Assembly: GCA_039621445.1 (NCBI GenBank)
Contig: CP154956.1
Location: forward strand, 68,456,452-68,520,451
DNA: 64,000 nucleotides
Source: Euglena gracilis
Lineage: Eukaryota; Euglenida; Euglenophyceae; Euglenales
Direction: 5' to 3'
How positions within the stretch are numbered: the stretch's first letter is position 1; each line of letters opens with the position of its first letter. The notes beneath the pieces are model-generated. The model searched no databases. It saw only the letters and a list, made by a program, of their open reading frames with translations, and was not told where the DNA came from. A program made the position numbers and the translations under genes. Of this stretch, positions 43,566 through 60,145 are shown in pieces.

Positions 43566-46500
43566 CACGCATCTCCCCTGGTCGTTTTTTTTGCAGGAAA
43601 GGGTGGGTGGTGCCTGAGTTAAACCAGGGGGGGGAAATGCAACTTGCATAATTTGCATTTTTTTTTGCATAATCGGCTTTTCCCGAAATTTGCATTTTTT
43701 TGCATTTTTTTGCATTTTTTTGCATAAAATATTTTCCCCGGAAAAAATTTTTGTAGTTGGTTGCCATATGTTTGATTTTTTTTTGCATATTTTTGCATTT
43801 TCTACATAAAATATTTTGCCCTGGAAAAAAATTTTGTTGTTGGTTGCCATATTTATGGATTTTTTTGCATTTTTTTTGCATTTTTTTTCATAAAATATTT
43901 TGCCCTGGAAATTTTTTTGGGTCTTAGGCAGCAAAGCTCTGTTATATTCCAGCTTTTTCTCAGGTTTTTCATGCAAGTTGCATTTTTTTTGCATTTTTTT
44001 GCATTTTTTTGCATTTTTTTGACTTGCATAATTTGAAGGGCCCAGTTGCATTTCCCCCCCCTGGTTAAACCAAATGACTTTGTGTTTATGAAGACCCTGC
44101 CTCAGCAACAAAACAAAATATGAAATCAGAAGCCCCTAATTAGGCTGAACGGAGCTCTGGAAAGGAAAATGAAGCAAAGTTTTAATCTCATGTAATTGGA
44201 ATCTCAGAAACATAGAAACATGACGCAAATTTCGGTCTTTTATCACACGTGGTGGGAAACAAAGATGGGATCTCCCAAAAGCGTCAGATAGTGGAGCAGA
44301 TTCCATTTGAACAGATATGAAGGAGAATAACGAATATTTAAGAAAGCTGAAATTTAAATAATATCACCCGTGAATTGAGCAGAACAAAACAAGTACAGCA
44401 CAAGAACACAATATGGTTTATTCCCTTTCGTTGAGATGCCGATGATTGAAATGTAATTTCAATTTTCAGAATAACCCAACAATTTTTCAAAGCATAAGCA
44501 TATTTGTTTGTTTATTTGCTGGTTGATTTTGAGTTTTTCTCCCTGGCATTTCTTCTGCAAGTTATTGGGCACTTCAGGCCCAGGGCGTAAGAGAACTCAG
44601 AAACTTTAACCCCAAGCCAGCCATCTTTTTTCCAGCCAGCAGCCTTTTTCCAACCCAGGACCCCCCATTCCCCCCCATCGACCAGGTTTATTTGTTTTGC
44701 AGCTGCCCAAAGGGCGACTGGGGGCAACGGTTTTTTTTTGATTTTTGGGGTGCAAAATGTGGAAAAAAATTGGACAAAATGGTTCGGATTTGGGTTGGCC
44801 AGGGCAAATTAATTTCGGATCAAAATATCCACTTTTTTGCATAATTGGCAGTTATTGGATAAGATAATTGGCAATTTTTTTGTGCATTTTTGCAGTTTAG
44901 TAGTTTTTTGGCACCTGGTTCAACCCAGAGTGGGGCCTAGTTCCCAGCCCTGGGGGTGGAGGGGCAGGTCAGCCAGCAGTCTGTTTCCAGCCAGCCTAAG
45001 TTTTCCAGCCTCTTAGCTGGACCCCTCCGGCGGTCGTTAAGCAACACCCTGGTTGGGCCTCCAAGGCCGTTTGGTGTTCTTTAGATTATGGTGTCAGTTG
45101 AATACCCCTGAAGGACTGGGGGGGGGGAGGTAATACAAGTCCCCGTAGGAGCTCACAACGACGCACATGCGGTGACTCTTTCATTAGACCTAAAATGAAA
45201 TCCTCTGAAGATTATCCGAAGTGCAATGAAGACCTTCTCCCTTGGATGAACCAAGCCCGCGACCCCCACCCACTCCAGCCACGGAGCCATTAATTTCACC
45301 AAGTGGCAGTCTTTCGACCAATTGTTGAATTACAGGGTGATACACTCTTATTCAAAAGTTTTCAGTAATGCAAAGTCCAAAAGAATTCCGGTGAGCATTT
45401 TTTTTGGTTATGGTAAAGAATATTTCCTCACTCAGCCATCCTGGATTGGTGACCGGTATTGATGTGACCACAAATACCTACGATGACAAAATCTGTGACA
45501 TATGTAATCCAACGTCATATCCTGCACCATGGTCCTGCACCATGGTGTGCTGGGCTCGGTCACCATTCCTGGTTAGGTTGTGGTTGGGGCTTTGGTAAGG
45601 AAGTATTTTTTGTGATAACGAAAAAAAATGCCGAAACACTTTTTGGGTTTTGCATTGCCGAAACCCCGAATAGGCGTGAACATATGGACCTTTTGAAGCT
45701 TGAGAATGAGAAAAGACTTTGAATTGGATTTTACCTTTCTGTTTGGGTTCCTTCCCCAAACAGGTTGGTCATCTGGACTGTTGGCCAATAGGACATTCCA
45801 ATCAGTTGGGGGGGAGGGAAGTTGGTCGTGATAATCGCCGTTATTAAGTAATTTGTTGGGTTCAGAAGCCAGTCCTTTGTCATTAGGTGGACACGGTGAT
45901 CGCTGCCAACGTCGGATGCTTCTTGTTGACCACCATTGCGCCGCCCTTGCAGTTTTTTTTCTTAGCAGGTACCTTTGGCCACCACAGCTCCCTGTCGTCT
46001 TTATAAGTGCTTATGCAGATGGTCATTCTTGTGTCATTTCCGTCATTTTTTTGTCATGTGTCTGTCTATGCACGTCGCATGCAATGAGTGCATGCATGCA
46101 TGCGCATGCGATGTGTTTATGAGTGGGTTGGTTGGTTGGTGGGTGGGTGGGTGGGAGGGAGGGTGGGTGCAGGTGTGAAGGTGGGCGCACCCACCTACTC
46201 ACACCTGCACTATGGTGTATTCCCCACTTCACAGTTGGCGTATTTCCCACCCAAACGAGTGTGTACAAAAAAGCGCTGCCTGTGCACATTTGTTCGTATT
46301 TACACTGGAGGGGCTGTGGTGCGGCCGGGAACCCGTTCCCCTTCCTCCTCTCGGGCTTCTGCCCCCTCAACGTCCTCAACCTCATTGTGGAGTTGGCGCT
46401 GATGCACATTGTGACCCGCCCGATGGCCACCGGGGCGCAGCCGAAGGACTTCGCCGCCCTCTTCCTGGGGGCCACCTTCCTGGGCGCGTTCCTCGTGGCT

Positions 46501-49369
46501 GCGGGGCCGGCCATGGGGTGCGCTCAAGCGGCCAAAGGCGGAATCCATCCATTCATCACGACACAGTAAGGTGTGAGTTTATGTTTGGCACAACTCAGAT
46601 TTTTTTTTAATTGGTGCACCAGAGTGGGTCAAGCTCTGAATGAGCTCGCCCCTGTCCCCCGGGGTCATACATGGGGCCCATTGCAGGGATGGCAAGTATC
46701 TGGACGTTCTTCACCGTCCGCAGCCAAGCTCAACAACCACATTTGCCACACTCCCCACCCCACGAAGCATCCCAGACCTTCCCCCGACCTTTTGTCATGC
46801 TCTTGTATTATTTGCGTCGGTCCACCTCCTGCCCACCCGATGGTGTTCCTCCCATGCGGTGGTGGGGCTTGCGGGCAACCCGGAGTACCCGGTGCACGTC
46901 GGCCTGCTCGGGCGGACGTTCGAGGCCCGGCAGGTGTTGACGTTTGTCAGCATGGTGTACGGGCTGCAGATGGTGCTGGGCTCGCCCTCGGCCGCCGCGT
47001 ATATGGGTGGGCTGTGCTGGGGCATGAACATGCCATCACTGCGCCCAGCTGACTCCACCTCAGCAAAAGAAAATTTAAATTGCCCTCACAAGGACCGGCT
47101 GCTTCTGGGTGCGCCATTGTTCTGTTCACACTCAGGCATCTTTTCAACTCAGGAGACCCCTCCCCCCGGCAGAGTATTAAGTGAGAGGGAGGGGGGGGGA
47201 GGGTTGGTCCCGCACCTCCCCCTGGGGCAGGAGGGGCGTAGGCACTTCTTTAAGTGAGCGTTTGGTTTTGTACAGGGGGGGGGGGGCGACCCATAGATTC
47301 ATTTAACACCTTTGCATCTCCACTCGGTGGGTGGGTGGAGCTTCTGGACCCCCCAAACCCCTCTCCCCCAAGGCGGTGCCCCCCATGGGTTCAGTTCGGC
47401 CCTATCGAAGGCTGTCAGGCCGGGCCGAAGCTTCTTCAAAGTGTTTTCAGTCGATTTTGGGTTTGGGTGGTGGGTGGGTTGGTCGACACCTGTGGGGGGG
47501 GGGGGTTGAAAAAAACCTGTGGGTGGTGGGTTTGGGTGGGAAAAAAAGTACCTCCCCAGTGGGGGTAACTAAGTGAATCTATGGTCCGACCACACCAAAC
47601 TTTCAGTTAGTGCGCCGCGCAAATTTTTTTCTGTGCGCCACAAGCGCCACAGGAGAATTTGACCATGCGCCGCAAGCACCGCAGCAAAAAATCCACCGTG
47701 CGCCGCATGCGCCGCAGCAAAAAATATCCCTGTGCCGCAAGCGCCGCAGCATTACTTTCACCATGTGTTGTAAACACCACATTTTAATTTCACCTTTCTT
47801 CCCCTGTCCGGCCTCTTTGATCTTTTCTCGACCGGTGCCGAGAACGGCAAGGCGACAGGGAGTGAACTTTTGTGCGATCTCTTTGTTCGTCTTTGCAGGG
47901 GTTTTCAGAAAATGTCTGACAATTTGAGTTCATCGAGCAGATCATCAAGTGTTGAAGACCCTCCGGCAAGCAAAGCGCAATGCACGCCGGAGGGAAATAA
48001 ATTCAAATTTGTGCCCAACAGGGGTCAGAAAGGAAAGAAGATAAAACGGATTTTTCAAAAGAACTGGAAGGAGGGTCGTGAATGGTTGCAGTACGATGCA
48101 ACCATGTGGTACAGTACGATGCCAACCTGTGGTGGGTTGGCTGGCATCACTGTCATCATTGTTTTTGATAACAGTGAGGCCGGTGCTACCATGGTGAAGC
48201 ACAGCTTCGCCAAAAGCCCAGGTGTGAGCGCCTTTGTGGTTCAAAGTGCACCACAATAAAATTTCAGGAAAAAATTGTGTGTGCCGCAAGCGCCGCAGCA
48301 ATAAAAAATTTTGCGCCGCAAGCACCGCAGCAAAATTTTGTCCATGCACCGCATGCGCCGCAGAAAAAAAATTTTGCGCCGCACAGAACTTCCTGAGGCG
48401 CACTAACTGAAAGTCTGGACCACACTGCGAGTTCATGAAATAGAATTTGGAACAGATACCAACTCCCACTCTCAATTGATGGTGAGAACCCCCTGACAAG
48501 AAATTTGAGTCAATTTTCTGCCTCAACTCAACTCAACAAAAGGAGTCAATTTTTGCAGCGATTGTTCAATTCCATCAATTTCTATTTAGTGTGTGACCGG
48601 AAGAGGTTCAAAGATACTCCCTATTTTTGCATCAGGAGCACCACCGCCCAGCCGAGCGCGGGACCCCCCCCCCCGGGGGGGACCCCCCCAAAATGAGACT
48701 GTCAAAGGGCATTTCCCAGAAAATTCTCGGCGCTTTGTGCCGAAATCCACACCCAGGCTTCCGGCCCAAGACCCCCCCCCCTCCACCGGTCCAACAAGAA
48801 ATGACCAAAAAGCCCCAAAGGGCTGATGGCGCCAAATCTTTTTGGAAAAGTGGTGAATTTTCATTGATTTTTGGTCATTTTTGGCTGGAGTTGTTGCAAT
48901 GGCAGACTCTGATACATACAATCACTTAGTCACTGGCCGACCCCCCCCCCCAGGAGGGGTGGGCGACTGGTTTTTTTCAGAGTGACTGACTGGTTTTTGT
49001 CCCAGACCCCCTCCCCCCCAGGGGGGGGGTCGGCAAAAAACCACTAAAGTGACAGGACGACAAAGCCGCCAGAAAAAATTTTTTGGCCTTTTTTGGGTCA
49101 ATTTTTTTTGAATTCCAGAGTGGCTGACCCCCCCCCCCCCCGGGGGTCGTGACTGACTGGTTTTCCAAAAAAAAAGTGAGTGACTGTTTTTTAGAAAGTG
49201 GAGTGACCCCTCCCCCCCCGGGGATTGTATGCTCTGATAGGAGAGGAGTCGGAAGTGGCGGATTTTAAACTGGAAAGTGACCCCCTTTCTCCTCCAAGGG
49301 GCTGGCCAGCAGAATGGTATGGGGCGGATGTTCGACGTCCTCAAGCGCAAGAGAATGCTTCCGTTCTGA
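42921..49369 (+). CDS. Mitochondrial PARL-like rhomboid, probably inactive
   Basis: The first exon (ATG 42921 to 43071) encodes an Arg-rich leader without acidic residues (MLARMRLPPLARGGVRAAVR), typical of mitochondrial targeting. Exon 43364-43523 is a charged helix (MWDHVRRELDNLKHDLETM). Exon 45887-45968 (VDTVIAANVGCFLL...PLQ) matches the first PARL helix. Exon 46235-46517 has LLSGFCPLNVLNLIVEL, then DFAALFLGATFLGAFLVAAG. About 46772-47006 has FEARQVLTFVSMVYGLQ and S..AAAYMGG. In PARL these sites are LLSTFSHF..H..N, GxSG and AAHLGG. Here the loop His is missing, the catalytic His is Tyr, and no clear GxSG is seen. A block at 49310-49369 (MGRMFDVLKRKRMLPF, TGA) may be the last exon. Phase matches at 43523/45887 and 45968/46235; other links are unresolved. 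The rhomboid call is fair; PARL subtype and inactivity are inference. Confidence 0.5.
43524..43563. repeat. (GT)n at a 5' splice site
   Basis: The donor after 43523 reads GTACGTTTGTGTG and runs straight into a (GT)n microsatellite of about 15 units. Compare the donors near 53106 and 55263. Confidence 0.85.
43625..44063. mobile_element. CAGGGG-type MITE, copy 2
   Basis: Starts CAGGGGGGGG AAATGCAACT and ends AGTTGCATTTCCCCCCCCTG. It is flanked by the 7-base duplication GTTAAAC (43618-43624 and 44064-44070). Internal sequence is collinear with 16763-17213, including GGCAGCAAAGCTCTGTTATA and TTTTTCTCAGGTTTTTCATG. It sits in the intron after exon 2 of the PARL-like gene. Confidence 0.88.
44100..45850. 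other. Intron of PARL-like gene
   Basis: Apart from the repeat at 44600-45060, the sequence is of ordinary composition. No block with coding bias and both splice signals was seen before the exon at 45887. Confidence 0.4.
44600..45060. repeat. CTAAGCGACGCCCTG repeat, copy 3
   Basis: TGGTTCGGATTTGGGTTGGC, CAAATTAATTTCGGATCAAA and the end GGCGGTCGTTAAGCAACACC are close to the matching parts of 26500-26835. It is the longest of the three copies. Confidence 0.6.
47583..48428. mobile_element. Short TIR element with internal ORF, hAT-like
   Basis: Inverted ends share CTTTCAGTTAGTGCGCC (47600-47616, and its complement at 48397-48413), with GGTCCGACCACACC outside on the left and GGACCACAC on the right. 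Next to each end are tandem units of GCGCCGCAAGCGCCGCAGCA, about 30 bases long, in the same orientation on both sides, like the subterminal repeats of hAT transposons. The centre carries the ORF at 47912-48259. No target duplication was pinned down. It lies in the presumed last intron of the PARL-like gene. Confidence 0.7.
47912..48259 (+). CDS. 115-residue protein of the TIR element
   Basis: An uninterrupted frame from ATG 47912 to TAA 48257-48259. The start is Ser-rich (MSDNLSSSSRSSSVEDPP), then basic (NRGQKGKKIKRIFQKNW), then GREWLQYDATMWYSTMPTCG and a hydrophobic stretch (AGITVIIVFDN). The W-x-x-x-R-E-W-L-Q-Y-D part resembles the N-terminal segment of proteins related to hAT transposases (ZNF862-like: F..W..EFPWL.YD...M.C..C), but the second Cys pair is not clear. 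No DDE catalytic core is present, so the element could not move on its own. It may be a remnant or a captured small protein. Confidence 0.45.
   Translation: MSDNLSSSSRSSSVEDPPASKAQCTPEGNKFKFVPNRGQKGKKIKRIFQKNWKEGREWLQYDATMWYSTMPTCGGLAGITVIIVFDNSEAGATMVKHSFAKSPGVSAFVVQSAPQ
48935..49225. repeat. GTGACTGG / GGTCGGC repeat, copy 3
   Basis: CACTGGCCGACCCCC, GGGTGGGCGACTGGTTTTTT, GGGGTCGGCAAAAAACCACT and AGTGACCCC. The best match is 11870-12095, in partly rearranged order. It ends about 80 bases before the presumed last exon of the PARL-like gene. Confidence 0.6.
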
Positions 49370-52290
49370 CCGCGGCCCAGCGTCGCAGTTGTCTCCGCCA
49401 ACACACTGGCGTGATTCCTTTGGCCTCCACATCGCCTGTCCTCCCTTCGACTTGCCGCCTGCCGCACCGTCCCCCCCCCCCCCCCTTTCCCCACATTTTC
49501 CTCCTCAGCACTGCCTTGGCCATTGCGAGGCAACCAACAGGAGTCCCGGAGAGGCTTGTGGTTGCTTCAGGCGTTGCTCCTGCTTTGATGGAGCAAAACT
49601 GTACGGAAACGAGAAATGGCAATGGACAATCCAAATAATTTCTGTGGTCAGGCAGGGAAAGTGATCCCTTGTTCCATTGTTTTTAATCCATCTGGATAAA
49701 TCCAGCAAAACTGCATACGTGTCCTTCTCTGACCCATACCCTTTTGATCGACTTTTCCAATAATGCACACCAATTGGGGAGGCATTTCCACCCCCCCCCC
49801 CTGAGGGTGTCACGCTTTGGGATGGGCAGTCCCCTCCTTGGTGTAGAAGGACCGATAATGGTCATTTTCGGGTGAAATGGCCATCTTCAAGGAAATATTG
49901 CATGGGTTGAACCCAACAGGGCCCAAACTGGACCTCATTCAGGGGGGCTGGGTGCATAGCAGAAGGCATCCCCCCAGAGGGCCTTCGGAAAAGAAGCCTA
50001 ATGTATGGGTTCTCCTCCCTGCTGCTACGCAATGCCAAATCCCCCGTCCTGGATCTTTTGGGGGTGTTTTGCTTTCTGGCCAGACATTGTTTCTGGCAGA
50101 TTTAGTGTTGCAAACAACACCCTGGGACAGTGCAGGGATTTTCAGGGTTGTGGTACAAGCTGGGAGAGATTTTCCTCCCACGGTATCAGGGAATGGACAG
50201 GGTATTGTAAACAGTCCCCTGGTTTTTTCCTCCAAGCTAAATAGGACGAAGGGTCCCAAATCTGCTGCAAACCGCTTTTTTGAGGACACACCACGTGTCT
50301 GTTGGATGGAGGGTTCCCATCAGCGTTCGATATAAGGAGGCCGTAACCCCCCCCCTAATGAGTGCGCAGTGCCCTAATTGTGCGCAGTGCCTTAATAAGT
50401 GCACACCCCCCAGAGGTCCGAAACTACCTCCCTAAAAGGTGCTCACCCCCCCAAAGGAGAAATTACTGTTACATCTCTGGTCGGAAAGCACACACAATTC
50501 TCAGAATTGTCCTTCTCAGACGAACTATTTCTATCGTCCAAGCCCAAATTTGACACATAATCACTTGACTCATTGCTTGAAATTGCAAAATTGGGGGAAA
50601 TTGAAAAAGAGTAGGGGAAACATGAGTATTTTCAGCTTTGTCCTAAAAAGTGCACCCTAATAAGTGCACACCCCTTGGGGTCCGAAACTACGTCCTTAAA
50701 ATGCGCGCACCCGTGCACTTATTAGGGGGGGGAGGGTTTACGCGGTTTAGGAGGGGGGTGTCCCCCCCACCCCCCTCGTCCGGACCACCCCCCCACCTGC
50801 CCTTATGTCGAAGCCTGGTGCCCACCCTCGCCCGTCCCCACACAGCCTGGCTGTGCCCTGCGATGGGGGCGTGGTGGCCCTGAGACAGCCTCATGGTGGA
50901 GAAGAAGGGCTCGCTGAAGCTGAGGCCAGGGGGCCGTTGAGCCTGTGAGGACAGATCCAATCTATATTGGTGAAGCTCTGCATGCAAACACCATTTAAGG
51001 GTTTTGCTGCCCCCCCCCCCCGGTGACTGCTGCAGCCAGGGCATGAAGTGAGCGTTGGTTTTGTCCAGGGGAGGGGGGGATCCAACTCCCCCTTGGGGGG
51101 TACAGACCACTTCCCCCCCCCCCAGGGCCGAGTTCGGGGACCCCCCATTGAACCAGAAATTTTTTCTTCCCCCGCTTCGCGCTGGCAGACTCATGCTTTT
51201 ATCGTCTGTCACCATCGAAAAATTGTTTTTGTCAATTTGGAGGAAAAATCACCTGAAAATGCAATTTTGGGCACTTTTTGAATCCTCCTCAAAAGAAATT
51301 CCAGCGCTTTGCGCCGGGGTTTTCCCAAAGGGAGGGGGGGTCCGGGACCACCCCCCTCCCCCTCCCCCCCTCTCATTTAATACCCTGGCTGCAGCCAGCC
51401 CCAATTTCGCCTTGACCCAGCCACAGCAGCACCCTCCCCCGCGCGGGGGGGGGGGGGCTAGCCCAGCTAGCCAGCCCCTTTCTTGTTTTGACTTTTTCTG
51501 TCCCTTCTACCTCCGCACCAAGCTTGCCAAACATCTGGTGACGATGCAACTGTGGTCTTTGTGTGGGGTCATAATTGGCCACACAAAAAACATGAAGCGT
51601 AACGTTTGGTGCATGCAATGAAGTACGTCAGCTGACACCACATTGGGCGTCCACCTGTGATGCCCAGTTCAGGTCATGCCGGGTCCATCCCCCGGGGGGG
51701 GGGGGGCGGGCAACCAGCCCAAATTCAAGCCAGCTCAATTTTTACCACCGGCCCAGCTCCCTTCTCCCCAGGGTACTAAAAGAGATACATGCATGTCTAG
51801 ATGGGTTCCTGGCTTTTGTTTTTTTTTTCACTGGGTTGTGAGGTTGAGGCTGGAAGCTGATACTTAAGGCATTATTCAAGATTTTTAAGGTTTTTTTTAA
51901 AAAGTTTTTTAAGATTTTTTAAGGTTCTATTTCAAAGGGCAGTCCAAGGGCTGTTCGGTATGGAACGGAATCAAAAAATCAAAACGAGTTTGGGTGGATA
52001 GACAATGTTCTAGCAATGACAATTTTTTTTCTGCAGTTGTTGGGTTTTGTCGAGATTTTGCTCCATCATTTTTGCTCAGTTGGATAAAAATTTTGCCATT
52101 TTTTTGCCAAATTTTTAAGGTTTTTTTTAAAAGTTTTGGTTCCTTAAAAAACTGTCTTGCTGGAAGGTTGAGGTGGAAGGTGGATGCCGGAGTGTTTCGA
52201 AAGCTAGGTCACACTCGCTGGGAGTACACAGAGCGAGCAAATTTAATGGAAATGGTGCCCACGGGGTGGTTGGAAAGCCCCCTGGAGGGG
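49370..52290. other. Intergenic region with repeats, no supported gene
   Basis: C-run elements lie at 50310-50820 and 51060-51390, and TTTTTTAAGG arrays at 51865-51930 and 52110-52150. A frame reading CFDFFCPFYLRTKLAKHL at about 51485-51540 could be an exon, but borders and neighbours are unconvincing. Confidence 0.4.
50351..50733. repeat. Short inverted-end element CCCCCTAATAAGTGC
   Basis: The left end reads CCCCCCCTAATGAGTGCGCA and the right end is the complement of CCCCCCCTAATAAGTGCAC. Inside, AATAAGTGCACACCCC plus GGTCCGAAACTAC occurs twice, near each end. No target duplication found. Confidence 0.55.
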
Positions 52291-52300
52291 CTGGAAGCAG

Positions 52301-57400
<5,100 letters not shown>

Positions 57401-57404
57401 ATTC

Positions 57405-58345
57405 TAGGGCGGTGCCGACCCACCCAGGCAGGCACGCACTCCAAGGCACCCAGCAGCAATGCTCCAGGGGGAGCCTTATTTTGGGGGCTCTTTCTTTGGA
57501 CTTTTGCTTGACCGACCTGTACCCCAAAGAGCATCATTTTTGGGACCCCAAATCCCTAAATTTTTTTATTCGCCGCTTCGTGCTATGTGTAGATCACGTA
57601 TAAATTGACATGATCTTTGTTTTCCAAAAATCTCAAAAAGTAAAATTTTCATCATTGTGCCTGAAAGCAAGGTTTTTGATATCCTTTCAGGGTATTTTTC
57701 ATTATTCTCCAGCGCTTCGCATCGTCTTCTCCAGCACTGCCAGGGTTCTTATATTTGGGAGACATCCTATTTTTGGATTTTTACTCGGTCAGCCCAGGAG
57801 CGGATCACATTGGGGGGGGGGGGTTGCTCCCGGCCACATGGAGGGGGTTCCAATCAGTGACACAGCTTCCGACCCATTGGCTTTAAAAAGGATGACCCAA
57901 ACCCATATTTGCCTGTACGTTGACAAATGTGCAGTATGGATAGCCTCTCGAGGCACACAGTTAGGATTTGGGTTTTTGGCCAGAGATTAGGGTCCGGGTT
58001 AGGACTTGGGTAGGCCGATGGTTTTCTACTTAATTTCCTAACTTCTGCCTCACCGCCTAACTTGAGCCTCTCCCAAGTCCAAAAGGGTCACCTTCTTTCG
58101 GGTACCTTGATGGGGATTTTGTCAACGGGTATTTTCTGTTATCAATGCAGAGGGATACAGTTAGGAGAACATTCTTTGGCACCACCTGGCCCGCCCTGAT
58201 GGCGCCAATTAAATTGATACCCGGCAGTTTTCAGTGCCGAGTATCAATGGGCACTGAACGCTGTGCTCAGCGCTTAGCCACCCAAACTCAACTCAAAAGC
58301 CCAAGGACGGCACCTGAACAACGCCGAACGGCACCGAGAAGATCC
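57405..58345. other. Intergenic, no supported gene
   Basis: Contains AGGCACCCAGCAGCAATGC-type repeat ends, ATTCGCCGCTTCGTGC and CCAGCGCTTCGCATCG hairpin words, and TTAGGATTTGGG/TTAGGGTCCGGGTTAGG near 57960. A block after ATCAATGCAG at 58148 is open but not convincing. Confidence 0.4.
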
Positions 58346-58349
58346 GCAA

Positions 58350-60104
58350 ATGGGTAGCGTCCGGGTTTGCCGATGCCCGGGTAGCACGCCGGCCAGAGCT
58401 GCGGTGTCCCCCGCCCGAGGCGCTGCCGTGGAGCTGCCCATCCAGAAGGTGGTGGTGGCGGAGGTCGCTCGCCCAGAGGCGGTGCCGGCCCCGGAGCCCA
58501 CCGACGACGGCCTCACGGCGCACCAGCGCCTCCTCCTCTCCAGCAAACCCAGGCATCTCCCAGAAAGCGGTGTCGACTCAAGGCAGCATGGCAAATTTTT
58601 TTCCTGCTTTTCAAAAAGGAATATTAGCAAAGTTTCCATTTGGCACTTTTTGGGGGTGCTTTTCCTCAGTCTTTTTTTTTTGGCTGGAAATGGGCGTGGC
58701 TGAAAGATGGTTGGATGGTATGATGGTTCCCCCTTGTGTCCACAGTTTTGTGAATTTTCATCCTTTTGACTTTTTGCCAGCTAATCCCAGCAAACAATTT
58801 CCTGAATCGGAATGTTCCCAAAGGTGAAAAATCAAGGAAAAATGAAAATCACAGAACTGAAACCATTTTAAGTGGAAATAGTGTTTCTTTTTGTTTTTTT
58901 TGTGTCGTTTTCTTCGAAGGTAGAAGCCGCGCCACCCTGTGAAAGCAGCTTGTGGTCGCCTTCCGTCTGTCTCACTCATTCCAATAATTTAGCCCAGTGA
59001 AAAGAAGGCCTGGTTTTTGTTGGGGTGCACACCTTTGCTTTCCATTTTATTTTCTCTGATGGTAGGCAAATCAAATGGATATGACACGGACACCACCCCT
59101 CTTTTGTGGCAGAACCGCCAACCCTAACCCTTCCCATTGATGTATTCTGCTGCACTCTCTTTGGATGCCTGCAACCAGCGTACCAGAAGAAGGTGAAACT
59201 TCAAAGTGACCATTTCTTGTGCCCTGATCATGCCAGTTTTCTGGTAGCTTCATGATCGTTTCAATTTGGAAATGATTATGCAGCAGTGGTTGGAGTATCT
59301 ATGAGTTTGGGGCACAAAGAAGGATTTTTTTAAAAGCTGAAAATGGGCCGAAAACAGATGAGAAGGCAAAAAAATAGGCAAAATAAAAATGTACCCTCTG
59401 TGGTATATTTTTTGAAGATGTGGAAGGCGATGCTTTTTTTTTTCATTGTTGTTAATTCCCATTGGGAGTATCTCTGCAAAAAGGCGCTGCCTTGTATTTC
59501 AGATTTTGATATTTCCAAGAGATATCCCCCAGGATACGGTATCATGAGGAGGTCAGGGAGTGCCCACCCACTTAACCATTCGGGGCTCCCCCCCCCACCT
59601 GCTGGGAGGTCCCTCCGTGGGGGCTGCCCATGGCCCCAAGGGGATTTTTTTTATCTGATTCCTGGGCTCATGCCGGGGTGAGAATCGGTCGCCGTGCCAT
59701 GCCACTGATGATTTCCCTCCAACCCTTGGATTAGAGAGGACGCCTTCGGTCAATTTCCGTCTGATTTCCCCTGCCTTCTCTGACAAGGAAAGCGTGGTTG
59801 GCCCCAGCTGGGCTACGTTGCCAGAGTCCGGGGTGCGGTTTGAACCCAGGCACCCATCCCTCAGCATACCAAGGCAAACGTTTGGTTAATATTGAATAGG
59901 GCTGTCGTGCTGGGACAATTGGGGGGGGGGGTGCTGGCATCCTCATTTCACCGAGTTACAATGGAGGCTGATTGCATTGTGTTCATATCAAATATGCCTC
60001 TATCCAATTATACATATATAATGTATATGTAAAAATGATTTTCCGTTAGGTATAACAATAACGATGTATAGGTATAATAATAAAACAATAACAACAACAA
60101 CAAC

Positions 60105-60145
<41 letters not shown>

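Noticed and set aside
47912-48259. Host gene rather than element-borne ORF
   Set aside because: It is enclosed by matching inverted ends and subterminal repeats, so it belongs to the element.
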